Of a DNA stretch of 12,561 bases, positions 1-5,472 are shown piece after piece. A program made the translations under genes and the position numbers. The notes beneath the pieces were generated by a model. That model was not told the DNA's origin. It saw only the letters and a program-made list of their open reading frames with translations, and did no database searches. How positions within the stretch are numbered: the stretch's first letter is position 1; every line of letters starts with the position of its first letter. Origin of the DNA: Candidatus Aerophobota bacterium (lineage in GTDB: Bacteria > Aerophobota > Aerophobia > Aerophobales > B3-G15); contig JAGGZA010000025.1 in assembly GCA_021162265.1 (NCBI GenBank), positions 1-12,561 on the forward strand, read 5' to 3'.

Positions 1-61
1 AATACAGGGTGGTATTGAAATTGAAGAGGAAAATAAGTTGTAATCTGGTTGCTTTGTCTAA

Positions 62-688
62 CAGCAGGTAAAGGGAAATAAAAGATTTCCCCAAATTGCC
101 TTTGATAGCTTCTTTTATCCGCAAAATGTTATACGCCATTTATAATAAAAAAATAGAAAGAAGAGAGCTCCTGAAGGATGAAAAAGTAAAACCAGCTATA
201 GTTAGTAGAGAAATTGCCTGCCTCAAAGCCATGAGAAGATATTGCCTTTGAGCAAAAAATTATATATATTATAGATAGCAAAAATAAAGAAAGGAGAGAG
301 GTCCCTGTAAATAACATAGTGATTGGGCTGCTAAAAGAATTAAAGAATAATGGTGAAAAAGCTATGTTTTTAATAATCAGGATAAGCTGCCAACAAAAGA
401 AGTGTTCAATATAGATTTAGAACTGCACTCAAACCAGCAGGCATAAAAAATTTTAGATTTCACGATCTTAGACACACATTTGCCTTTCATTAGTGATGAG
501 TGGAGTGGATTTAAAAACAGTGCAGGCAAGGTAGGACACAAGACATTTAGTTGACTTTAAGATATGCTCACTTATCCCCTGATCATAAAAGAAAAGTAGT
601 GAATAACCTTGCTGACAAAATGCAAAAGATAGGCACAATTTGGTCACAGAAACAGAAAATTGAGAATTCTAATAAACCAAGTTGCTGA
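62..688 (+). pseudogene. Degraded tyrosine recombinase (phage-type integrase)
   Basis: No intact reading frame survives, but pieces of one integrase can be read in order across changing frames. Bases 138-248 give a core-binding-like piece ending near REIACLKAM. Bases 238-409 include DSKNKERREVPVNN. After a frame change comes VFNNQDKLPTKEVFN, then RTALKPAGIKNFRFHDLRHT, which holds the HxxR box (HDLRH, about 460-474). Another frame gives SLVMSGVDLKTVQ, then GHKTFS, and finally RYAHLSPDHKRKVVNNLADK with the nucleophilic Tyr, ending at TGA 686-688. At least five frame changes, in-frame stops and an apparent internal deletion around the first catalytic Arg box make it inactive. This is a decayed mobile-element integrase lying 13 bases upstream of a tRNA-Ser gene. 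The left boundary is approximate. Identification rests on the conserved C-terminal catalytic motifs. Confidence 0.85.
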
Positions 689-701
689 TTAGTAAAACAT
701 C

Positions 702-791
702 GGAGGGGTGTCCGAATAGGCAAGGAGCCGGTCTTGAAAACCGGTGAAGGGCATAGCGCCTGTCTGGGTTCGAGTCCCAGCCCCTCCGCCA
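702..791 (+). tRNA. tRNA-Ser (anticodon UGA), CCA encoded
   Basis: The acceptor arms GGAGGGG (702-708) and CCCCTCC (781-787) pair perfectly and are followed by discriminator G and an encoded CCA (789-791). The anticodon stem CCGGT/ACCGG (728-732 and 740-744) closes the loop CTTGAAA with anticodon TGA at 735-737, which reads UCN codons. A long variable arm marks a class II tRNA, as expected for serine. The T arm CTGGG-TTCGAGT-CCCAG has U54 and A58, the bases modified by the TtuA and TrmI proteins encoded further along this window. It lies 25 bases before a second tRNA-Ser and is probably co-transcribed with it. No convincing promoter was seen just upstream. Confidence 0.97.
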
Positions 792-816
792 TACATAAGT
801 GGGAAGAATTATCACC

Positions 817-909
817 GGAGAGGTGACTGAGTGGCCGAAAGTGCACGATTGGAAATCGTGTGGAGGACCAAAAGTCCTCCCGAGGGTTCGAATCCCTCCC
901 TCTCCGCCA
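817..909 (+). tRNA. tRNA-Ser (anticodon GGA), CCA encoded
   Basis: The acceptor arms GGAGAGG (817-823) and CCTCTCC (899-905) pair, with discriminator G906 and CCA at 907-909. The anticodon stem CACGA/TCGTG closes the loop TTGGAAA with anticodon GGA at 851-853, reading UCU/UCC codons. The long variable arm forms a seven-pair stem (GGAGGAC/GTCCTCC), confirming a class II serine tRNA. The T loop TTCGAAT has U54 and A58. The following 206 bases up to the next gene hold no further RNA gene that I can recognise and no clear terminator hairpin. Confidence 0.97.
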
Positions 910-1057
910 GATTATAGATATGGTATAAATTTGTAGTGTTAAATCGCAAATTATCATATTAGTGTAACTTTTCTCTATTATTCTTAAATCAACTTTCCCC
1001 TTTTTCTGTCTTTTCTGATGATTTTTTGCAATTTCAATGTTAACTTCCTTATTTTTG

Positions 1058-1085
1058 TTGACCGGAAAGAAAATTTTTTTAATAT
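1058..1085 (+). promoter_or_regulatory. Predicted housekeeping-type promoter for the DUF362 gene
   Basis: TTGACC (1058-1063), a 16-base spacer and TAATAT (1080-1085) match the sigma-70/sigma-A consensus well. Transcription would start near 1092, giving a short leader of about 24 bases before the ATG at 1116. The ribosome binding site GGAGGA (1106-1111) lies five bases before that ATG. This is a sequence prediction only. Confidence 0.6.
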
Positions 1086-1086
1086 T

Positions 1087-1106
1087 TATTCACCTGTATT
1101 CACCTG
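1087..1106 (+). repeat. Tandem direct repeat of 10 bases at the predicted transcript start
   Basis: TATTCACCTG occurs twice back to back (1087-1096 and 1097-1106). The copies span the predicted start point and run directly into the Shine-Dalgarno GGAGGA. Each copy holds CACCT, which resembles the anti-Shine-Dalgarno sequence. The repeat may be chance or may affect leader structure or regulator binding. Confidence 0.6.
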
Positions 1107-1115
1107 GAGGATTTT

Positions 1116-2285
1116 ATGAACTTACCAATTGCAAACTCAACGGTTTCCATAGTTAAGTGCGAGAGTATTCATGACTCTCATAGGGTAAAGAAATCACTGG
1201 AAAAGGCTCTTGACCTTATTGGAGGAATTGAAACTTTTATCTGTCGGGGAGATACGGTCATTGTTAAGCCAAATTTAATTAAGCCTGCTCATTACAAAAC
1301 AGGTACTATAACAAATCCATTTTTAGTTGAGGCAGCATGCAGGATAGTAAAAGAAAAGGGAGCAAAAAAAGTAATTGTTGCTGATGGAGCTGCAGTTGGC
1401 TATGATACAGAAAAAGCATTTGATGAGGCAGGATTACGGGAGATAACCAAAAAGATAGACGTGGAGCTTTTTGACTTCAAAAAAGCAGAGAGAATAGGTG
1501 TACCTGTACCGTATGGAAGAGTTTTACATCGTATTAAACTGCCCCGTGTTTTTCTTGAGGCAGATATTGTGATAAATATACCGGTAATGAAGACCCATGA
1601 TGTTTTTCCGGCAACTCTCGGGATTAAAAATATAAAAGGTGTAATAAGAGAAGAGGACAAAAAGAGATTTCACAAATGGGGACTTTCCCGGGCAATAGTT
1701 GATTTAAATAAAGTAGCTTTCCCTGATTTAACCATAGTGGATGGAACAGTGGGAATGGAAGGGCTTGGTCCAACTCATGGAGAGCCTGTTAATCTTGGGG
1801 TAATAGTTGTGTCAAGAGATGTGGTAGCTGCAGATACTGTAGCAAGTACCATAATGGGGATTGATCCTTCGGAAATTGAATATATCAAACTGGCAGAGAA
1901 AGAGGGTCTTGGCTGTGCAGATTTGTCCAGGATAGAAGTAGTAGGAGAGAGGCTGGAAAATTTAATAAGACCTTTTAAAAGAGTGAAGCTTGATTTTAAA
2001 AAATACGAAGATAAAGGAATATTTATCCACGAGAGAGGTGCTTGCAGTGGATGCCGGCATAATATGGAATCTATTATAACCAGTCTTGAAAAGAAAGGGG
2101 AGCTTGAATATTTAAAAGGATTTCATATAGTATTCGGTCAGCTTAGCAAAATGCCTGAAAGGGTCAGAGGGAAACTTGTTTTTATAGGTCTTTGCACAAG
2201 AGAATATAAAAATAAGGGATACTACATCCCTGGATGTCCACCTCACCCGGAAGATATAATGAATGAGCTTAAAAAGATAAAATAA
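1116..2285 (+). CDS. DUF362 domain protein with a C-terminal four-cysteine module
   Basis: This 389-residue soluble protein has no signal peptide. The DUF362 core covers about residues 8-270, with motifs such as GDTVIVKPNLIKP (45-57), VIVADGA, INIPVMKTHDVFPATLGIKN (153-172) and HKWGLSRAIVDL. DUF362 is widespread in anaerobic bacteria and archaea, often next to or fused with ferredoxin domains; its reaction is not established. Here there is no standard 2x[4Fe-4S] ferredoxin. The C-terminal part carries C310-x2-C313, C360 and C374, the last in PGCPPHPEDI. That motif resembles the GCPPRPE segment near the cluster of NuoB-like subunits, so a bound iron-sulfur cluster is a fair inference. The start ATG has a good ribosome binding site (GGAGGA, 1106-1111) and its own predicted promoter. 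The gene appears monocistronic, since 150 bases and another promoter separate it from the next gene. Confidence 0.85.
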   Translation: MNLPIANSTVSIVKCESIHDSHRVKKSLEKALDLIGGIETFICRGDTVIVKPNLIKPAHYKTGTITNPFLVEAACRIVKEKGAKKVIVADGAAVGYDTEKAFDEAGLREITKKIDVELFDFKKAERIGVPVPYGRVLHRIKLPRVFLEADIVINIPVMKTHDVFPATLGIKNIKGVIREEDKKRFHKWGLSRAIVDLNKVAFPDLTIVDGTVGMEGLGPTHGEPVNLGVIVVSRDVVAADTVASTIMGIDPSEIEYIKLAEKEGLGCADLSRIEVVGERLENLIRPFKRVKLDFKKYEDKGIFIHERGACSGCRHNMESIITSLEKKGELEYLKGFHIVFGQLSKMPERVRGKLVFIGLCTREYKNKGYYIPGCPPHPEDIMNELKKIK

Positions 2286-2298
2286 AAGCGCTTTTATT
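2281..2298. other. 18-bp perfect palindrome over the DUF362 stop codon
   Basis: AATAAAAGCGCTTTTATT reads the same on both strands and overlaps the TAA stop at 2283-2285. It could fold into a weak, A/T-rich hairpin at the transcript end, or be a protein site. It lacks a GC-rich stem and a following T-run, so it is a poor intrinsic terminator. Confidence 0.45.
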
Positions 2299-2326
2299 CC
2301 TGCCAGAAAATCTCATATCTTTAAAT

Positions 2327-2354
2327 TTGACTTATTTGATGAGAATTGTAAAAT
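2327..2354 (+). promoter_or_regulatory. Predicted promoter of the hrb-rbr redox block
   Basis: TTGACT (2327-2332), a 16-base spacer and TAAAAT (2349-2354) give a good sigma-A-type promoter. A leader of about 75 bases would precede the ATG at 2436. I saw no PerR-like or other recognisable operator in the leader; a weak TTGA/TCAA dyad around 2378-2391 is the only symmetry. Confidence 0.5.
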
Positions 2355-2435
2355 GAGGCTGCGTTGAGTGGATGACTTGATTTTTAGTCAAATGGAAATC
2401 TATTAAGTAAAAATTTATAAGGATTGGAGAGAAAA

Positions 2436-3122
2436 ATGGATAAAAAAGTTTTTTACAAGATAAGTTATGGGGTATATGTTATAAGTTCAAAGAAGAATGG
2501 CAGATTTAATGGACAGATTGCCAATACCGTTTTCCAGATAACATCAGACCCTCCGACCGTTGCTGTAAGTATAAACAAGCAAAATTTAACCCATCAATTT
2601 ATAAGCGAGAGCAATTTATTTGCCGTGTCCATCCTTTCAAGAGAAACCCCCCTTAAGTTCATAGGTCTTTTTGGATTTAAGTCTGGAAAAGATACGGATA
2701 AGTTTGCAAATGTTGGTTACAAGATTGGAGAAAAGGGTGTCCCTGTTGTTACAGAAAATAGTATAGGGTATATTGAGGTTGAGGTCAAAAAAAGCCTGGA
2801 TGCAGGAACTCATACTATCTTCGTGGGAGAAGTTGTAGGGGGCGAGGTCCTTAAAGAAGATGAACCACTTACTTATGCTTACTATCATCAGATAAAAAGA
2901 GGGGTTACACCCAGGAAAGCTCCAACTTATATAGAGGAAAAGGAAGAGGAGAGAAAAAAAATGCAAAAATACAGGTGTACTGTTTGTGGGTACATTTACG
3001 ACCCTCAAAAGGGTGATCCTGAGTCAGGTATAAAACCAGGTACATCCTTTGAGAATTTACCCGATGACTGGGTATGTCCTATTTGTGGAGCGGGAAAAGA
3101 TATGTTTGAGGTGTATGAGTGA
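2436..3122 (+). CDS. hrb: High-molecular-weight rubredoxin (flavin reductase-rubredoxin fusion)
   Basis: This is a 228-residue fusion. Residues 1 to about 155 form a flavin-reductase-like FMN-binding domain (NGQIANTVFQITSDPPTVAV, FAVSILSRETP, HTIFVGEVV). A charged linker (EEKEEERKK, 167-175) joins it to a complete rubredoxin at 176-228, with the iron-binding pairs C181-x2-C184 and C214-x2-C217. This is the architecture of Hrb of Moorella thermoacetica, which oxidises NADH and reduces the flavodiiron protein FprA. No FprA lies here. The nearest partner is rubrerythrin, so a role in electron supply for peroxide or oxygen reduction is inferred. I chose ATG 2436 because GGAG (2426-2429) is well placed before it; the in-frame TTG at 2424 overlaps that ribosome binding site. 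The gene has its own predicted promoter and is followed 14 bases later by a remnant ORF leading into rbr. Confidence 0.92.
   Translation: MDKKVFYKISYGVYVISSKKNGRFNGQIANTVFQITSDPPTVAVSINKQNLTHQFISESNLFAVSILSRETPLKFIGLFGFKSGKDTDKFANVGYKIGEKGVPVVTENSIGYIEVEVKKSLDAGTHTIFVGEVVGGEVLKEDEPLTYAYYHQIKRGVTPRKAPTYIEEKEEERKKMQKYRCTVCGYIYDPQKGDPESGIKPGTSFENLPDDWVCPICGAGKDMFEVYE
2945..2961 (+). promoter_or_regulatory. Internal Shine-Dalgarno before the rubredoxin domain of hrb
   Basis: AGAGGAGAG (2945-2953) lies just upstream of an in-frame ATG at 2961, with about nine bases between the AGGAG core and the ATG. That ATG is Met176, exactly the first residue of a free-standing 53-residue rubredoxin (2961-3122). 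The purines also encode the EEER linker, so the match could be a by-product of codon content. Confidence 0.4.
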
Positions 3123-3136
3123 AAGGGAGGTAAAAA

Positions 3137-3229
3137 ATGGCAAATATTTTTTCTCCAGGCGAGATAATTCAGCTGGGTATCCAGATAGAGAAAAATGGGA
3201 AAGGTTTTAAAAAAGGAAGTGATATATGA
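3137..3229 (+). pseudogene. Truncated ferritin-like (rubrerythrin superfamily) gene, 30 codons
   Basis: A strong ribosome binding site (GGGAGG, 3125-3130) precedes an ATG at 3137. The 30-residue product starts MANIFSPGEIIQLGIQIEKN, which looks like the first helix of ferritin-family proteins of the COG1633 type, including the Glu in the IEKNG motif that binds iron in full-length members. After about residue 24 the likeness stops and the frame runs KKGSDI to TGA 3227-3229. Those last codons are made of the ribosome binding site of rbr, and the stop overlaps the rbr ATG (ATGA). I read this as the 5' stump of a diiron protein gene whose remainder was deleted. It may still be translated and couple translation from hrb to rbr. 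A functional micropeptide is a less likely alternative. Confidence 0.65.
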
Positions 3230-3801
3230 AGAGTTTAAAGGGAACAAGGACAGAAAAAAATATCTTAACGGCTTTTGCTGGAGAATCTCAGGCGAGAAAT
3301 AGATATACATTTTTTGCTTCACAGGCAAGAAAAGAGGGATATGAACAAATTGCTGCTATCTTTCTTGAAACTGCCAACAATGAAAAAGAGCACGCAGAGA
3401 GGCTTTTTAAATTCTTAGAGGGAGGTGAGGTGGAGATCAAAGCTTCCTTCCCAGCGGGAGTTATCGGAAATACAAAAGAGAATCTTAAAGCAGCAGCTGC
3501 GGGTGAGAATTATGAGCATACAAAAATGTATCCTGAATTTGCCAGGATAGCACAGGAGGAAGGTTTTCATGAGATAGCAGTTGTTTTTAGAGCAATAGCT
3601 GTTGCTGAGAAAGGACATGAGGGAAGGTATCTTTCTCTTCTTGAGAATATTGAAAAAGACAGAGTCTTCAAGAGGGAAAAAGTGGTAAGGTGGAGGTGCA
3701 GAAATTGCGGATATATTCACGAGGGAAAAGAAGCACCTGAGAAGTGTCCATCCTGTGCTCACCCAAGAGATTATTTTGAACTTTTATGCGAGAATTATTA
3801 A
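3226..3801 (+). CDS. rbr: Rubrerythrin
   Basis: This is a 191-residue classical rubrerythrin, a cytoplasmic NAD(P)H-linked peroxide reductase that takes electrons through rubredoxin. The four-helix ferritin-like domain has the diiron ligands E20, E53-x2-H56, E94, E97 and E128-x2-H131. A C-terminal rubredoxin-like [Fe(Cys)4] domain follows, with C158-x2-C161 and C174-x2-C177. Length and ligand spacing match the standard family. The ATG overlaps the stop of the 30-codon ferritin-like stump, and AGGAAGTGA (3213-3221) serves as ribosome binding site. It lies in one transcription unit with the Hrb-like fusion, its likely direct or indirect electron donor. Nothing is missing. Confidence 0.97.
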   Translation: MKSLKGTRTEKNILTAFAGESQARNRYTFFASQARKEGYEQIAAIFLETANNEKEHAERLFKFLEGGEVEIKASFPAGVIGNTKENLKAAAAGENYEHTKMYPEFARIAQEEGFHEIAVVFRAIAVAEKGHEGRYLSLLENIEKDRVFKREKVVRWRCRNCGYIHEGKEAPEKCPSCAHPRDYFELLCENY

Positions 3802-3855
3802 GCTGTTGTAAAGCTATCTTTGTATAAGGTGAATGCACGTTCTTTTTGTGGAAAC

Positions 3856-4878
3856 ATGGATAGGAAGATAAACCTTAAAGCCAGGAGTTTAAAGGAGCTT
3901 GAGTTACTTTTTAAAAAGAGGAAAGAACCTTCCTACAGAGCAGGGCAGCTTTTTGTGTGGATATGGAAAAAAGGTATAGAGGATATTTCTCTTTATACTA
4001 ATTTTTCCAAAAGATTAAGAGAGTATCTAAAGGCTAATTTCTATGTGGGAAAGCTGAGCTTGAGGGCTTGCTTTAACTCCGAAGATGGTTCTGTAAAGTA
4101 CGTTTTTGAAAGAGAAAACGGTGAAAGGATAGAGTCAGTATTTATACCCTGTAAGGAAAGACGAACAGTGTGTGTATCTACACAGGTTGGGTGTCCTCTG
4201 GGCTGTTCTTTCTGCGCTACAGGGAAAATGGGAATTAAGGATAACCTTTCAGGATGGGAGATAGCTGATCAGGTCCTGCAAATAGCAAGACATCAAAATG
4301 TGCGGGTCAGCAATGTAGTGTTTATGGGAATGGGAGAGCCTTTCTTGAACTGGGAGAATGTAAAAAGAGCTATTTTTATTCTTAACAGTAATTTTGGAAT
4401 GAATATTGGTTCCCGAAAAATGACTATTTCAACAGCAGGAATAATTCCGGGTATTTACTCTCTTGCTGATTTTTCTCCGGGAGTCAGGTTAGCTGTGTCC
4501 TTAAATAGTGCTATTCAAGAAAAAAGAGAGAAAATTATGCCCATTGCTAAAAAGTATTCTCTTTCTGAGTTAAAAAGAGCAATTGAGTTTTATTATGAGA
4601 GAAAACATCGCATGGTCACTCTTGAATATGTGCTCATTAATAGTTTTAACACTGCGAAGGAGGATTTCTTAGCCCTGAAGAAATTCTCAAAAAATATTAA
4701 GGTGAAGATAAATCTTATTCCCTTTAATCCTGTTAAAGATGTTCCTTTTCTTGCTCCCTCAAAAAATGAAATTGCTCGTTTTTATAAATGGTGTCTTTCT
4801 CTACCCTGTTCTGTAAATATCAGGGAAAGTAGAGGTAGAGATGTAAGGGGGGCTTGTGGTCAGCTGGCAATTGTTTAA
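3856..4878 (+). CDS. rlmN: Dual-specificity RNA methyltransferase RlmN (23S A2503 / tRNA A37, C2)
   Basis: This radical-SAM enzyme makes 2-methyladenosine at 23S rRNA A2503 and at A37 of some tRNAs. With ATG 3856 it has 340 residues, normal for the family. The N-terminal domain (SYRAGQLFVWIWKKG, 26-40) leads into the radical-SAM core with the [4Fe-4S] motif C113-x3-C117-x2-C120 (CPLGCSFC). The two methyl-transfer cysteines are C106 (RTVCVSTQ) and C334 (GACGQL). GMGEPFLN, STAGIIPGI and LAVSLNS are typical RlmN motifs. The start is uncertain: ATG 3856 fits homologues (MDRKINLK) but has only a weak GTGGA upstream. In-frame GTG 3829 or TTG 3820 would add 9 or 12 unusual residues. It sits 54 bases after rbr on the same strand and could be read through from the redox promoter. 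Confidence 0.96.
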   Translation: MDRKINLKARSLKELELLFKKRKEPSYRAGQLFVWIWKKGIEDISLYTNFSKRLREYLKANFYVGKLSLRACFNSEDGSVKYVFERENGERIESVFIPCKERRTVCVSTQVGCPLGCSFCATGKMGIKDNLSGWEIADQVLQIARHQNVRVSNVVFMGMGEPFLNWENVKRAIFILNSNFGMNIGSRKMTISTAGIIPGIYSLADFSPGVRLAVSLNSAIQEKREKIMPIAKKYSLSELKRAIEFYYERKHRMVTLEYVLINSFNTAKEDFLALKKFSKNIKVKINLIPFNPVKDVPFLAPSKNEIARFYKWCLSLPCSVNIRESRGRDVRGACGQLAIV

Positions 4879-4940
4879 TTTTTCTCTGTTTTGTATTTAT
4901 GAATAAGCAGGTCTATTATTCTAATCAGGAGGTGAGGTTA

Positions 4941-5444
4941 ATGAAAATATTAATGGCGGGGGTTTTGGTTCTGGCGGTTTTTACGGCTTCTTTATGTTTT
5001 GGTGAAGAAAGTAACAGCAGGGAAGGTTTAAGTTTAACTATTACAACAGATAAAAAGGTATATGCAATGGGGGAAAGTATTGAGTGTACACTTTCTCTGC
5101 AAAATATAGGCAAAACGGCTTTGGTAGTGAATTCAAGACTTTTACTAAATTATGATGCCACTTTTCCTCATGAGGTTCTTTTTGACATAGTAGGTCCGGA
5201 TGGCAGGTCATTGGAATTTATCCCTCTGATAAGAGCAGGACTCCCGAGCTCAGAGGACTTTACTTTGCTTTCTCCTTCAGAGTTTATTATGGGTACCTTT
5301 GAGCTTAGCCGTGACTTTTCTTTTGATAAAGAGGGAAAATATAGTATAAAGGCCATCTATGAGAACTACTATAAACCTGAGGGGATGACAGTTTGGACAG
5401 GCAGAGTGGAATCCAATACTGTTGAGATAAAGATAGAAAAATAA
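4941..5444 (+). CDS. Exported small beta-sandwich protein (BsuPI-like or Ig-like fold)
   Basis: This is a 167-residue protein with a clear Sec signal peptide (MKILMAGVLVLAVFTASLCF, probably cut near residue 21). The cysteine at position 19 does not fit a proper lipobox because Leu precedes it, so a lipoprotein is unlikely. The rest is one beta-rich domain: LSLTITTDKKVYAMGESIEC and LQNIGKTALVVNSRL, then GPDGRSLEF and a closing strand SNTVEIKI. The pattern (a K-x-Y-x-x-G-E stretch followed by N-x-G) is usual in secreted Ig-like domains and resembles the BsuPI fold; no function can be assigned. I chose ATG 4941 because AGGAGGTGA (4927-4935) precedes it; an in-frame ATG at 4899 lacks such a site. 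It is the first of three consecutive genes for exported proteins. Confidence 0.75.
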   Translation: MKILMAGVLVLAVFTASLCFGEESNSREGLSLTITTDKKVYAMGESIECTLSLQNIGKTALVVNSRLLLNYDATFPHEVLFDIVGPDGRSLEFIPLIRAGLPSSEDFTLLSPSEFIMGTFELSRDFSFDKEGKYSIKAIYENYYKPEGMTVWTGRVESNTVEIKIEK

Positions 5445-5472
5445 CTTTTATAAAATTTCCAAGGGAGAGAAA

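Noticed and set aside
2..43. Short open end (IQGGIEIEEENKL then stop) that could be the tail of an upstream gene
   Set aside because: Only 13 codons are visible, with no recognisable motif; too little to support a CDS.
583..957. 124-codon open frame on the minus strand across the tRNA genes
   Set aside because: It is the antisense of two tRNA-Ser genes and gives the SNPRE/LEPRQ-type peptides typical of wrongly annotated tRNA complements.
3820..3855. Extended rlmN start at TTG 3820 or GTG 3829
   Set aside because: The added residues (YKVNARSFCGN) do not resemble RlmN N-termini, and ATG 3856 gives a normal length; kept only as an alternative.
4854..4940. Upstream ATG extending the small beta-sandwich protein into the end of rlmN
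   Set aside because: The ATG at 4941 has an excellent ribosome binding site and starts a normal signal peptide; the extension would hide it.
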